Below, in pieces: positions 9,201 to 17,004 of a stretch of DNA of 64,000 nucleotides. The notes under the pieces are model-generated. The model saw nothing but the letters and a program-made list of their open reading frames with translations. It searched no databases and was not told the DNA's origin. Origin of the DNA: Thermoplasmata archaeon. Lineage in GTDB: Archaea > Thermoplasmatota > E2 > JACPAO01 > JAHFTW01. The stretch is taken from positions 45,271 through 109,270 of the forward strand of contig JAHFTW010000006.1 of assembly GCA_023269235.1 (NCBI GenBank). Reading direction: 5' to 3'. Every line of letters begins with the position of its first letter. Within the stretch, counting starts at the first letter, position 1. The translations under genes were made by a program, and so were the position numbers.

Positions 9201-11554
9201 TGCACCGTCGCGAGGCGGAGGTGATTCTCGCGCGTCAGCTTCTCGGTCTCGGCGGCCTCGGCGGTCCCGATCGCGCGGATCGTCGCGACGATCTGCCCGA
9301 TGGCTCCGTCCCCCTTCGGGTTCGCCATGGCTCCGACGAGGGCGTTGTTCAGGTCCTCGCGGAGCTTCCGGTACTTCTCCCGGAGCCCGATGAACTGCGA
9401 CTCGGCATCGCGCCCTTCGGATTCGAGCGTCGTCTGTATCGCCTGCGTCTCGACATCCCGGTACTTGTTCCAGGCCGCGCGGGCCCACTCTGCGAGCTCG
9501 GCCCCGCGCCGCTCGAGGGCGAGGCGGATCTGCGCCGTGATGCCCTTTATCTTCTCGACTGCGGCGGAGTCCGTCGCGGCGACCTGAGCCCGCTCGTTCT
9601 GGAGCGCGGCGACGGTGTCGGCCGCCTTCGAGGAGATCGCCGCGACTTCCTTCGCGCCCCCCTCGAGCCAGACCTGCGCGATCGACTCGCTCTCCTTCGT
9701 CAGCTCGAGCTTCTGCTTCGCGAGCTCGTTCCGGTAGTCGCGGAACGCCTTCGCCTGCTCGGCCTGCCAGAGGTCCGCTCGGGCTCCGACCTGCTGGAGG
9801 ATCGCCTTCTTCTCCTCCTCCGTGCCGGCCTCCCGCATGTCGGCCTTGAGCTTCGACATGTCGCCGAGGTAGTCGGTCTTCGACTTCGTGAGGGCGGCGG
9901 AGAGGCCCGTCTGCCCGAGCGCCTGGATCTGCCCGTTGATCTTCAGGATCGCGTCGGAATACTTCTCGAGCACGGCGGGATCGGCCGCTTCCTTGTTCGC
10001 CTCGAACGCCTGCTTCCCGGCAGGCCCGAGCTCGCGCAGCCGCTTGATCGCTTCGTCGGCGGAGATCGACTGCGAGCGGAACGCCACCGCGACGGATTCG
10101 ATGTTCCGGGCGAGCTCGGTCTGGCCGCGGGAGGCGGCGCTCCACTGAGCGGCGCCGAGCGTCGAGCTGATCTGCGACGACTGCGACTCGGCGAGGACCT
10201 GGCTGTCCGTTCGCACGTCGTACCAGGCCTTTTGCCCCTGCACGCGCGAGTCGAACATCACGCCGAGCTTGTCGCCGATCTCCTTCGCGACCTGATTCGA
10301 GAGGTAGACGAGGTCCGCTCCGACGGCGGCCATGCCGAGCGTCGAGCCGACTGCGGCCGAGCCGAGGAGCGAGGTGCCGACGCCAGCGACAGCACCGGCG
10401 GCCGCGCCCGCGCCGGCCCCGCCTCCGGCGCTCAGCCCACGCGCCGCCGCGCTCGCGATCATCGCGGCCTTCGCCGCCGCCTCGACCGCTCCGAATGCCT
10501 TCGCGACGAGGTAGAGGCCGACGGCCCACTCGCCCACGGAATCGCTCACCTTCGTCAGGAGGACGACGATCGCCGTCAGGACGTCGAGCACCGGAGCGAA
10601 GAGGGCGACCGCCTTCGCGCCCGCGCCGAGGAAGGAAGCGAGAAACGTGATGCTGACGGCCGCCAGGGGAGTGAGCTTCGCGAGGATCTGAGCGAGCGCC
10701 TCGCCAAACTCGCGGACGCGCGCGACGAGATCCTGATTGAACTGCGCCGTCAGGTTCCCCTTCGAGTCGCGCCCGATGCTGACGAACTGGTCGGTGATCG
10801 CACCGAGCGTTCCCTTCAGGCGTTCGTAGAGCGGCTGGAGGCCGACGCCGAGCACCTGTTCAATCGCATCCTTCAGGTTCGAGACGCGCCCCGTCATGCT
10901 CTCGGCTGCCGCCTGCGCGGCCCGGGCGTAGGACTCCGTCTTCTGACGGATGAAGTCCATCATGTCGCCCTGCTTCTTGTGCGCCTCGATCTGGTCCTTC
11001 GTGATCTGGAGCGTCTGAAGGAGCCGACCGCGCATGACGTCGCCGTTGAAGAACTGCCGGATCTCGATGGCGAGCTGAGCCATGGGGATCGACGCGGCCG
11101 CCGCGACCTGCGTGAGCCGCTGCGTCGCTTCCGCGGTGTCGGAAAGCGCGATGCCCGCGCGGGTCATCGGGCCGACGCCGACGGTGAAGGCGTCGACCAT
11201 CTCGGAGTAGGTCGCCGTCGTCGTGAGGGCAGCGATTCGGAGCCGCTCCTGCACGACGGCGGTCGACTGGAGAGACGCCTGCCACTTCTCCTCGCCCTGG
11301 AGGACCTCGCCGGTCGCGCTCCGGTAGGTGTGGAGCGCGCCGACGATTCCCGCGATGCTGTTCCGCGAGTCCTCGATCATGGCGTTGAACTGAATCCCCG
11401 TCTGCACGAGCTTCGTCAGACCGGCGAACCCGACGGTCACGCCGGCGAGCGCGCCGAGGTCGCGGAGGAGCCCCTTCAGCTTCGAGGAGAGACCGGTGAT
11501 GACGCTCGACGCCTTGTCGTCGGCCCGAAGGGAGATCTCTTCGACGAAGCTCAC
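6293..11554 (-). CDS. Tail tape measure protein
   Basis: A 1753-aa protein that sets tail length and is threaded through the tail tube. It is mostly helical with long Ala/Gln/Glu-rich coiled-coil stretches, an N-terminal region typical of minor tail/tape measure proteins (residues 1-250), hydrophobic Ala/Gly segments near residues 330-470 and a strongly hydrophobic segment around residues 1000-1020 (SVVPIIGTIIGALIGAIIGG) that may insert in the host membrane at ejection. At about 1.5 angstrom per residue, the family rule would give a tail near 260 nm. It starts with GTG four bases after the GT chaperone stop. The last third is repeated at 62975-64000. Confidence 0.93.
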   Translation of the reverse strand: MSFVEEISLRADDKASSVITGLSSKLKGLLRDLGALAGVTVGFAGLTKLVQTGIQFNAMIEDSRNSIAGIVGALHTYRSATGEVLQGEEKWQASLQSTAVVQERLRIAALTTTATYSEMVDAFTVGVGPMTRAGIALSDTAEATQRLTQVAAAASIPMAQLAIEIRQFFNGDVMRGRLLQTLQITKDQIEAHKKQGDMMDFIRQKTESYARAAQAAAESMTGRVSNLKDAIEQVLGVGLQPLYERLKGTLGAITDQFVSIGRDSKGNLTAQFNQDLVARVREFGEALAQILAKLTPLAAVSITFLASFLGAGAKAVALFAPVLDVLTAIVVLLTKVSDSVGEWAVGLYLVAKAFGAVEAAAKAAMIASAAARGLSAGGGAGAGAAAGAVAGVGTSLLGSAAVGSTLGMAAVGADLVYLSNQVAKEIGDKLGVMFDSRVQGQKAWYDVRTDSQVLAESQSSQISSTLGAAQWSAASRGQTELARNIESVAVAFRSQSISADEAIKRLRELGPAGKQAFEANKEAADPAVLEKYSDAILKINGQIQALGQTGLSAALTKSKTDYLGDMSKLKADMREAGTEEEKKAILQQVGARADLWQAEQAKAFRDYRNELAKQKLELTKESESIAQVWLEGGAKEVAAISSKAADTVAALQNERAQVAATDSAAVEKIKGITAQIRLALERRGAELAEWARAAWNKYRDVETQAIQTTLESEGRDAESQFIGLREKYRKLREDLNNALVGAMANPKGDGAIGQIVATIRAIGTAEAAETEKLTRENHLRLATVQGDWRAMAEDIKRRVSLGLLNARDALKETGDAMVRFGKTYGEGAMGAIYGIMATIPTAAESAASAVNGVWSAMTRSFDDLFFNVLSGRLDSLKDVFKNLWQSILQTASRFMSDLLQRWIRTQIDMGNASGSGTPGVTSTDQWGRIMGAPGSGSKSGGWWGKALGYVGAAGTGFGLGSGIGSGGAGNQWGGALGAVGGLALGSTAGVISGVGSALGLGAAAGSVVPIIGTIIGALIGAIIGGVFNKNTERSMSGSLGAMAGATRWDFVQPWTKRNGEERPGYWTGTVEAPTTAFERSGQSILQGQAAGFADIFRVGAKDQASSLIASYQKALKEALSGANFKISAGSEEDIQKDADFLLKSLLPRIGLSAAFGQKGYLPAGQRDRQGGIPGINYGMPGMDELGFWAEKKLFDAEAPIPKMLAGLGFTAAKIGEIAGRISTDDPEKLLAYLQGVVGVVVGIRDLGAEMGKTYGELTKGWSDETAKGQAAAFGNAAQDLAAQWDALSLYSGDEQMKKAQEAQAASDQFWQSVVSYLQQLDALGQKLSAGFQGLRERMRAFLNPLSESGQTTADWSIVNGTWGKLQNAKTPAEIETASTDAAAAIERMFAVLVERVTRGKALLDRLTGLTGNLWNMGKDVAAAELERTNPLEAWGNGLVDIQTKVGAAATKSGLEQITAIEDVAAAGEDVYGKLKAFIADIASVRSGVNKSIDSQVWELGVGEMDARGQAGAVTQRVKELQDQLKLATSPAEIQAITQEIQSLTSRYVGTFGKDDKDRAAAIAWAQEQLDRAKGLANEALDALDAQAKALATQLETTLKTATGLISTNVSDAATQIGQLSHTLGALDEEMRKAIERLGQGALDSLAPLRAAMDTAAGIFTGATATAGAALTGSDASFSASVDRSTSRLNSFAEALDRAISKLNGIGGTGAESGSGTGPKTENYAETVTPARTTATAVVTYSRRFAGQMTPRVA

Positions 11555-11557
11555 GTC

Positions 11558-12297
11558 TCAGTCCTCCGATGGAGTCCCTTCGGAGCGCTCCTCCCTGCGC
11601 TCGTCGTAGATCTCGAGCACCTCGTTCTCCGCGACCTGGAAGAGCGCGAGGACGTTCGGTGTGGCATCGATGCGGAGCCAGCGAGCCGCCACATCCATAG
11701 CGACGAGGTCGATCGCGAAAGCCCCTCCGAATCCGGCGCGAAGCTGTCGACCGGCGGCACGGACGAGCGAGAGAGCGGCCCAGGCGTCAGGGGAGAGAAC
11801 GCCCGCGATGCGCTCGAGCTCGAGCTCCCGCGCGCAGCGGCCGCGCGTCTCGCGACACGGCCCCTCATCCTCGTCGGCCCCCCGGACCCCAAGGTCCATC
11901 CGAGCGAGGAAGCGGCAGTCGTCGCAGGGCGGGCGGCCGTCGGCGCGATAGTCAATCCGTACCGCCCTCTTCAGTTTCCCTTCTCGACCTCGAAGCCCTT
12001 GCCCTCTACCTTCCTGGCCTCCTTCGCCATGGAGAGGACGTACTCGGAGAGGCCGATGGTCCGCTTGATGACGGCCCGGGCGTCGCCGGGCTTCTTGTCG
12101 CGGAGCGGCTCCTCGCCGGTGTCGGTCCGCCACGAGATGATCGCGAGCCGCGCGACCTCGGCGCCGAACTCGACGTCGTCGGCGACCGGACCGTCCGGGC
12201 CCTTCTTCGCACCGACGTTGCGGGCGGCTTCCTGGTAGAGCTGATCGGAGATGGCCACGATCTCGAGCGTGTGGCCGTGTTTCGTTTTGAATTCCAT
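11558..12297 (-). CDS. Tail assembly chaperone GT fusion made by -1 frameshift
   Basis: A predicted 246-aa fusion: the first 108 residues are those of the upstream chaperone (11971-12297); ribosomes that slip back one base at 11974-11980 continue in the -1 frame for 138 more residues to a stop at 11558. The extension holds a Cys cluster (PPCDDCRF, then GPCRETRGRCARE) and a helical region, with an acidic end. There is no independent start with a ribosome-binding site for the extension. This matches the lambda gpG/gpGT arrangement just before the tape measure, where the longer product binds and protects the tape measure during tail assembly. The frameshift is inferred from the slippery heptamer and gene order. 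Confidence 0.85.
11971..12297 (-). CDS. Tail assembly chaperone (gpG-like)
   Basis: A 108-aa protein between tail tube and tape measure genes, the standard place for the G chaperone. It begins at an ATG preceded by GGAGGGCAC and ends directly after the slippery sequence, so the stop codon TGA follows the second slippery codon. It is mixed helical with an acidic centre and a Lys-rich tail (EARKVEGKGFEVEKGN). The normal product should be made in excess over the frameshifted form. No individual family motif stands out; the call rests on position, size and the frameshift signal. Confidence 0.85.
   Translation of the reverse strand: MEFKTKHGHTLEIVAISDQLYQEAARNVGAKKGPDGPVADDVEFGAEVARLAIISWRTDTGEEPLRDKKPGDARAVIKRTIGLSEYVLSMAKEARKVEGKGFEVEKGN
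11974..11980 (-). promoter_or_regulatory. Programmed -1 ribosomal frameshift site
   Basis: On the minus strand the heptamer reads G GGA AAC, a canonical X XXY YYZ slippery sequence, placed so that GGA AAC are the last two sense codons of the gpG-like frame and TGA follows at once. The -1 frame stays open for 138 codons. A GC-rich stretch follows, but I did not identify a defined pseudoknot. Confidence 0.85.
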
Positions 12298-12380
12298 GTG
12301 CCCTCCTTCAGTGGGAGGGGCGGACGACGTCCTTCGGTCCCGGGAGGGACAGGACGTCGAGACGCCGCCGCCCTCCCGGT

Positions 12381-13358
12381 TCAGTACTTCGTTCCTTCGA
12401 TGCCGTTCTTGATGACGAACTTGATCTGGCTTCCCTCGACGGTGTCCTTCGACGCCGTGAAGGGGAGCGAGAGCGCGAGGCTCTTCGGGGTCGACGCCTT
12501 CGGGTAGGAAACCTGCAGCTTCACGCGCGGGAGGACGAGCTGGAGGCTCCTGACCGCGGAGATGGTCCATGTGAAATCGAAGGCGACGAGCGTGCCGGCG
12601 ATCGCCTTGTCGAGGAACGTCGCGGGGTCGTCGAACCAGACGTCGACGTTGCCGGTCACGCGCTGGATCCCAGCGGAGACGCCGATGCGCTCGCCGGCCG
12701 AGTCGAGACTCCGAAGGTCCCGATCGACGTCGTTCGCGATGTTGACCTGGAGGCGCGTGATCCGGCCGACCGGGGCGCCGTCCATTTTGATGTTCGCGGC
12801 GGTCAGGAGCCGGTGATGCAGCTCGGTCCCGCCGGTCCAGTCGTCGGGCGTCGTGAAGTTCGAGACCGAGGCGAGGGCGTTGACCTTCTTCCCGACGACG
12901 CCGCACTGCACCTGGAAGAAGCCCTTGTTCCGGATCTCGAAGCCCTTCGTATCGAAGGTGCAGCCGGGCAGGATCTTGAACTTCGGCGTGTCGAGGGCGA
13001 GGTAGGTCTCGATCGTGTAGGAGGGGAGAGCGCCCGCGATGGTCTTCGCCGTGTGGACGAAGTCCGGCGTCGTGCCCGTCGAGGCGAGCGAGCGCGTGAT
13101 CGCCTTCGCGAAGATCGGCGCGCTCTCGAGCGTCAGGTTGTGGCGGAACGAGCCGCCGGCGTCGATGTCGCCGTCGACCGCGTCCTTCGAGTTGGCGTCG
13201 CCGCTGAACGAGTCGCTCTGGAGCTGCTCGACCGAGCCGTCCAGCTCCTCGCCGACGATCGCGATCTTGCGCCCGGCCGTCGCCGCGGCCAGCGTGCCCC
13301 AGGCCGTCTCGGCCCCGAGCGTGATGTAGGAAAGAGATCCGGGGGGGATGTTCGCCAT
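12381..13358 (-). CDS. Major tail tube protein
   Basis: A 325-aa beta-rich protein with the layout of siphovirus tail tube proteins: an N-terminal segment with SYITLGAETAWGT, an internal Gly/Asp-rich loop (DGDIDAGGSFRHN), repeated beta strands and a C-terminal domain with FDFTWTISAVRSLQL. It lies immediately before the two tail chaperones and the tape measure. It is the first gene after a 121-bp gap and is preceded by GAAAGGAG, a good ribosome-binding site, consistent with high expression. Polymerised rings of this protein form the tail tube. There is no sheath gene nearby, so the tail should be non-contractile. Confidence 0.82.
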   Translation of the reverse strand: MANIPPGSLSYITLGAETAWGTLAAATAGRKIAIVGEELDGSVEQLQSDSFSGDANSKDAVDGDIDAGGSFRHNLTLESAPIFAKAITRSLASTGTTPDFVHTAKTIAGALPSYTIETYLALDTPKFKILPGCTFDTKGFEIRNKGFFQVQCGVVGKKVNALASVSNFTTPDDWTGGTELHHRLLTAANIKMDGAPVGRITRLQVNIANDVDRDLRSLDSAGERIGVSAGIQRVTGNVDVWFDDPATFLDKAIAGTLVAFDFTWTISAVRSLQLVLPRVKLQVSYPKASTPKSLALSLPFTASKDTVEGSQIKFVIKNGIEGTKY

Positions 13359-13479
13359 GGCGGCGCGCTCCTTTCGGTTCGGAGCACGCTGCGTTGCGGT
13401 GGCTCGTCGGGTTCTCTGTGGATTCCGTGGCGGCGGGAGGACGCTGCGTAGCGGTGCCTCTCGTCACCGTGGCTTCGTG
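13359..13479. repeat. Intergenic gap with 23-bp imperfect direct repeat
   Basis: This 121-bp gap separates the connector genes from the tail tube gene, unusual in a genome where genes overlap. It contains two copies of a 23-bp sequence, at 13381-13403 and 13436-13458, matching at 20 of 23 positions and spaced 55 bp apart. I see no good promoter boxes; the only clear signal is the tail-tube ribosome-binding site at its left end. The repeats may be a regulatory or RNA-structure element. Confidence 0.5.
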
Positions 13480-13626
13480 TCAGACCTGCCGGAGCACCTC
13501 ATCCGGTTTCCCGGCGATGTGGACTTCGACCTTCGGCACGCCGCCGAGGCCGTCGAAATGCAGGGTCAGGCTCCCGCGGAAGTGCCGCGCGAGGAGCTTC
13601 TCGATCAGATCGATGATCGCCTTCAC
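13480..13626 (-). CDS. Small protein between tail terminator and tail tube genes
   Basis: A 48-aa protein starting at GTG in a GTGA overlap with the previous gene and ending in TGA at 13480. It begins with an amphipathic helix (VKAIIDLIEKLLARHFRG) followed by beta-like residues. The tight overlap and the sensible amino-acid make-up support it as a real gene. Function unknown; the position suggests a tail or connector accessory. Confidence 0.6.
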   Translation of the reverse strand: MKAIIDLIEKLLARHFRGSLTLHFDGLGGVPKVEVHIAGKPDEVLRQV

Positions 13627-14066
13627 GCCGCCGCCTTCTGGATGACGAGGGACACTGAGAGGACTGCGGCGGCGCCATCGGTCTCGTACTCTTCGACTTC
13701 GCCGCTCGAGACTTCCCAGGTCCAGAGCGGCGGGATCGCCGAGCGCTGCCCGTCGACCCGGGCATCGACCCGGCCGAGGATCTCGAACACGCTCGCGACT
13801 GCGTCCGGTCCACCGCGCCCGTTTCGGTCGACGATGTAGACCTCGAAGAGGTGGAGCCTGTGCCGGTACGAGCTCCCGAGCTCCTCGTCCTCGTAATCGT
13901 GGAACTCGCTGTAGCGGACGCCGATCGCCGGGAGGTTCCCGTTCGCGTCGCGGTTGACGAGGGTCCGAAGGGACGTCGAGGGGAGCACCTCGGCCACGCC
14001 GCAGTTGTCGGTTCCGGCGATGAGCGAGACGAGCTCGGCCTGCGCGAGCGAGCGGGGATCGCTCAT
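13623..14066 (-). CDS. Probable tail terminator / head-tail joining protein
   Basis: A 147-aa protein in the slot before the tail tube. Size, mixed alpha/beta pattern and the sequence LHLFEVYIVDRNGRGGPDAV followed by an alpha-beta C-terminus fit minor tail or tail-terminator proteins (Mu gp37/DUF1834-like or lambda gpU-like), which close the tail tube and mate it to the head. The start overlaps the upstream stop (ATGA). The call rests mainly on gene order; sequence evidence alone is weak. Confidence 0.6.
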   Translation of the reverse strand: MSDPRSLAQAELVSLIAGTDNCGVAEVLPSTSLRTLVNRDANGNLPAIGVRYSEFHDYEDEELGSSYRHRLHLFEVYIVDRNGRGGPDAVASVFEILGRVDARVDGQRSAIPPLWTWEVSSGEVEEYETDGAAAVLSVSLVIQKAAA

Positions 14067-14848
14067 CCGCGCGCTCCGGAGTCAGGCGTCCCGCCGGTGG
14101 GGGGCGTCGGGGACGTGTCAGATCCGCCGGCGTTCACGTACCACATGAGGTAGCGCTTCGAGAGGTCGCGCGCCCACTCGGGGCGCCATTCGAGGAAGCC
14201 GTACTTCCGGAGCGTCACGCTCCTGACGGCGGCGGCGATACGCTCGGCGCCTCGCGTGCCGCGGGCGTAGGTGCTCCGCGCGGCCGTCCGGTTGCTCCCC
14301 CACCCGGTTTTCGAGCGGCTCCGGATCCGGGCTCCCGTCACCATGCGGCTCTTCCGATAGATCCCAGGCCCGTCCTCTCCGCCCATGACGAAGCGGCTCC
14401 CCGGGTAGCGCGCCTGGATCGCTTCCTTCCCACGCGGGAAGGCACGGACTTCGGTCTGCGAGAGGGGCGGGCTCAGTGGGATCAGGAGCCAGCGCTTTTT
14501 CGGGCGGATCGTCATTCCGCGGTTCAGGGCGCGGCCATAGGGGACGTTCGTGCCGATGTCGGTCCCGGTCGCGTCCGCCTTGTAGGCGATCGAATTGCTC
14601 AGGCGGCGCGTGTCGAGGAGCGCCTGTCCGCCGGCGCGATAGGCCCGCGCCCAACTCGACGGGGCCGGCCAGTGTCCGATGTTCGTCCGCAGGCCCCGCG
14701 TGACGAGGGTCATCGCGCGGTGCCCGAGGGCGGCGTAGGCCTCCTGCCGCCGCTGCCCGCGCTTCACCATCGCGTCGAGCTTCTGCACCATGGCGGCGCT
14801 CCCGCCGGAGTAGCTCGCGCGGAGGATGAGCGCGTCGTGGCTCTGCAC
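14063..14848 (-). CDS. Virion morphogenesis / tail completion protein (Mu gpG-like)
   Basis: A 261-aa basic protein. The region VQKLDAMVKRGQRRQEAYAA through RALNRGMTIRPKKRWLLIPL resembles phage virion morphogenesis (tail completion) proteins: an N-terminal helical pair, a middle with YGRALNRGM and a basic core. The start chosen is GTG at 14848, just after the upstream stop; an ATG 24 codons further in (MVQKLDAM) is an alternative. The C-terminus is Pro/Gly/Thr-rich. It most likely completes the head-tail interface together with the neighbouring small connectors. Confidence 0.65.
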   Translation of the reverse strand: MQSHDALILRASYSGGSAAMVQKLDAMVKRGQRRQEAYAALGHRAMTLVTRGLRTNIGHWPAPSSWARAYRAGGQALLDTRRLSNSIAYKADATGTDIGTNVPYGRALNRGMTIRPKKRWLLIPLSPPLSQTEVRAFPRGKEAIQARYPGSRFVMGGEDGPGIYRKSRMVTGARIRSRSKTGWGSNRTAARSTYARGTRGAERIAAAVRSVTLRKYGFLEWRPEWARDLSKRYLMWYVNAGGSDTSPTPPTGGTPDSGARG

Positions 14849-14850
14849 GC

Positions 14851-15480
14851 CTACTCCCCTCCGAGCGGCCCGAAGACCTCGGGCTCGGAGTAGACCCGGA
14901 TCTCGCCGGGGCTGTCGCTGCTGCCGGAGGGCGAGACGGGGAGGAGGGGCGTCGGACCCATGATCTTCTCGAGCCAGCGGATATGCGCCTTCACGAGGAT
15001 GTCGAGCGCGTCGGGGACGTCGTTCTCTTTTCGGCCCCGGAGCCGCAGCTTCGCGAAGTCGATCGCGATGGGCTCGAGGACGGCGAGGAGCCACGGGTCG
15101 GTGATGCCGGTCCCGGTCGGGAGGTAGCGCGCGACGTCGGAGGAGACCGCCCGGCGGACGGCGTCGAGGACCTCGGCGTCGATCGACCGGTTGTCGGCCG
15201 TCGCAGAGATCGCGCCCGAGGAGAGGATGGGATCGAAGACGATCTCGTCCGCCCCCTCGGTCCCGGTGCCGCTCGACAGGGTCCAGCCGGTCTCGGTCAG
15301 CACGGCGTTGACGTAGACCTTCACCGTCGTCGCCTGGAGGAACGGGGTCAGGAAACGGTCCTTCACGCCGTCGGCATTCCCGAGCGCGCGCGGGCGGAGC
15401 GGGTCGTTCGTGAGCTGCGCCTGCGCGTCGCGCGGAAGGCCGACGATGAGAGAGGCGCGGGAGAGGAGGAGCGCCGTCAC
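14851..15480 (-). CDS. Head-tail connector (DUF1320/gp36-like)
   Basis: A 209-aa protein with two helical blocks (around residues 100-125 with AEVLDAVRRAVSSDVARYLP, and 132-175 with IAIDFAKLRLRGRKENDVPD ... KAHIRWLEKI) and an N-terminal beta region. A helical protein with such a C-terminal RLRGR...AL.WL pattern, in this location, resembles the Mu gp36 (DUF1320) connector family. It starts with GTG in an overlap with the upstream gene. Role: adapter between portal and tail. Confidence 0.6.
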   Translation of the reverse strand: MTALLLSRASLIVGLPRDAQAQLTNDPLRPRALGNADGVKDRFLTPFLQATTVKVYVNAVLTETGWTLSSGTGTEGADEIVFDPILSSGAISATADNRSIDAEVLDAVRRAVSSDVARYLPTGTGITDPWLLAVLEPIAIDFAKLRLRGRKENDVPDALDILVKAHIRWLEKIMGPTPLLPVSPSGSSDSPGEIRVYSEPEVFGPLGGE

Positions 15481-15728
15481 GAGTAGACCTCGGAGGGCTC
15501 CGCTTCGACGGCCGCGAGCGTCAGGATGACCGACGGCTCGCCGTCCGTTGCGGCCGAGAAGTCGACGGCCTGCGTGAGGATCTCGCCGTCAGGCGTCGCG
15601 CCGAAGCTCACGTGCCCGCCGGGGAGGACGAGGGAGCAGCGATCGTGCTGCCTGCCGATCCGGACCTCGCTGCCGCGAGCTCCGAAGACGTAGGACCAGG
15701 CCGACTCCTTCCGCCGCGTGCAGGTCAC
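15477..15728 (-). CDS. Small protein between lysin and connector genes
   Basis: An 83-aa protein, beta-rich with an acidic C-terminus. It starts with GTG (GTGA overlap) and its stop overlaps the connector start. It contains GRQHDRCSLVLPGGHVSFGA. I do not recognise the family. Its place between the lysis cluster and the connectors suggests a structural or connector accessory. Confidence 0.6.
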   Translation of the reverse strand: MTCTRRKESAWSYVFGARGSEVRIGRQHDRCSLVLPGGHVSFGATPDGEILTQAVDFSAATDGEPSVILTLAAVEAEPSEVYS

Positions 15729-16198
15729 GGGACGAGCCTCCTGACTCCGCGGAAGTCGGAGCGGTAGGCGATCCGGTCCAGCTTCACGAAGGCCGAGGGG
15801 CAGTCTCCATTCGTATTCGAGCCGCCGCCGTTCGCGCCCATGACGAGCCCACCGCCGAGGCAGAGCGTGACGTGCCGGATGTGCGAGGGCTGCCCGTAGA
15901 ACGCGAGGTCGCCGAGGCGCGCGTCCTCGATCGGGACCGGCTTCGCCATGTCCCACAGGGCCGCCGCGGTGCGGTCCGGAGCCGTGGCCTGGAGAATGCC
16001 GAGCCGGACGAGGCAGATCTGCACGAGGCCCGAGCAGTCGACGCCGGTCCCGGCCGTCACGCCCTTCGGGGGATCGTTCGGAGGCCAGTGGTCGAGCGCG
16101 TCCTTCGGCGCGCCGGCACCCCAGCAGTAGCGCGTACCGACCCACCGAAGGAGGTCGACGATCCGTTCGTCGAGGACGTCGAGCTTGAGCCGCGTCAT
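15725..16198 (-). CDS. NlpC/P60-family peptidoglycan hydrolase, probable endolysin
   Basis: A 157-aa cysteine peptidase of the NlpC/P60 (CHAP-related) fold. The catalytic Cys55 lies in GVDCSGLVQ, and the His109 in HIRHVTLCLGG follows a GDLAFYG strand motif, the usual order of this family; it should cleave peptide bonds of peptidoglycan. There is no signal peptide, so if it acts as endolysin it needs a holin. Membrane protein genes directly upstream support lysis. NlpC/P60 proteins also occur at tail tips, but here the gene is 9 kb away from the tail-tip genes. ATG start in an ATGA overlap. Confidence 0.8.
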   Translation of the reverse strand: MTRLKLDVLDERIVDLLRWVGTRYCWGAGAPKDALDHWPPNDPPKGVTAGTGVDCSGLVQICLVRLGILQATAPDRTAAALWDMAKPVPIEDARLGDLAFYGQPSHIRHVTLCLGGGLVMGANGGGSNTNGDCPSAFVKLDRIAYRSDFRGVRRLVP

Positions 16199-16536
16199 GG
16201 CGTCACCCCCGATTCCTCGAGCCGCTGCGTCAGCGCGTCGAACTCGTGCCTCAGCTCTTCATGGTCCTGGAGCAGGCGCGCGTAGTCGTTCCGGAGCTGC
16301 CCGTTCAGTTCCTTCTCGGAGAGGTACTTCTCGCGCCACTCGTTCACTTCCCTGCGGAGGGAGCCGATCTCGGCCTTGAGCGCAGCCGTCTCCGCGTGAA
16401 GCTCATTGCGCAGCGTCGTCGCGAAGTCCTCGCGGCTCCGGCGCCAGCCGAAGGCGCGGTCGAGGAGCTTCCCGAGGAAGACGAAGACCGACCCCGCCGC
16501 GGCGACGAGGGCCGCGTCGCGCGCCATATCGCTCAC
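16195..16536 (-). CDS. Membrane-anchored coiled-coil protein, i-spanin-like
   Basis: A 113-aa protein with one N-terminal hydrophobic segment (residues 8-22, AALVAAAGSVFVFLG) followed by about 85 residues of charged coiled coil (ETAALKAEIGSLRREVNEWR and onward). An N-terminal anchor with a long coiled coil, next to an endolysin gene, is the pattern of inner-membrane spanins, which help fuse the membranes at the last step of lysis in Gram-negative hosts. Start at GTG in a GTGA overlap; Met4 is an alternative. Spanins share little sequence, so this is a topological inference. Confidence 0.55.
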   Translation of the reverse strand: MSDMARDAALVAAAGSVFVFLGKLLDRAFGWRRSREDFATTLRNELHAETAALKAEIGSLRREVNEWREKYLSEKELNGQLRNDYARLLQDHEELRHEFDALTQRLEESGVTP

Positions 16537-16937
16537 GCCTCCTCCCGGACGGGAGGCTTCCCCATCTTCACGTAGGCGAGGCTCTGGGCGAGCGCGAGGA
16601 CGATGTCTACGCTGGCGGGGCCGTAGTGCCCGGTCGCGACCGCGCGGCAGAGGCCGACGACCGACCATGTCGCCGCCGCCGCGAGCGCGCACTGGCGCCG
16701 AAGGCGCGGCATGTCGCGGAGCACGGCGAGGAGCTGGACGGCTCCGCCGAGGGCGAAGAGGAGGCGGACCGCCGCTTCGAGGAACGGGTCCGGCAGGGCG
16801 CCGATGGCCGGGACGACGTCGAAGATCGACAGGTCGGCGCCCGTGGCGAGCGCCGACCAGAGGATGGCGGAGAGAGCCGAGACGATCTCGGAAAGGTCGG
16901 TCTCACGGCGGAGGAGGAGACGAATCAGTTGGGACAC
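16533..16937 (-). CDS. Multi-pass membrane protein in the lysis cluster (holin candidate)
   Basis: A 134-aa protein with several hydrophobic stretches (around residues 18-36, 52-78 and 85-105), compatible with three membrane spans. I chose GTG at 16937 because AGGAGG lies six bases before it; a longer reading from GTG at 17003 adds 22 residues but lacks such a site. A polytopic small membrane protein beside an endolysin suggests a holin or antiholin. No family motif is visible. Confidence 0.5.
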   Translation of the reverse strand: MSQLIRLLLRRETDLSEIVSALSAILWSALATGADLSIFDVVPAIGALPDPFLEAAVRLLFALGGAVQLLAVLRDMPRLRRQCALAAAATWSVVGLCRAVATGHYGPASVDIVLALAQSLAYVKMGKPPVREEA

Positions 16938-17004
16938 GATCCGCCTCCTCTCGGTCTGCCAGCGGCCATCCGGGCCGGCGAACTCTGAGCCGACTGCATG
17001 CACG

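Noticed and set aside
6771..10529. Two long minus-strand frames (669 and 565 codons) within the tape measure gene
   Set aside because: Arg/Gly/Asp-rich shadow frames of the tape measure gene with no start signals.
6290..12238. A 1982-codon open frame on the plus strand opposite the tape measure gene
   Set aside because: Arg/Pro/Gly/Glu-rich composition typical of the antisense of GC-rich genes; the minus frame has recognisable tape measure and chaperone features.
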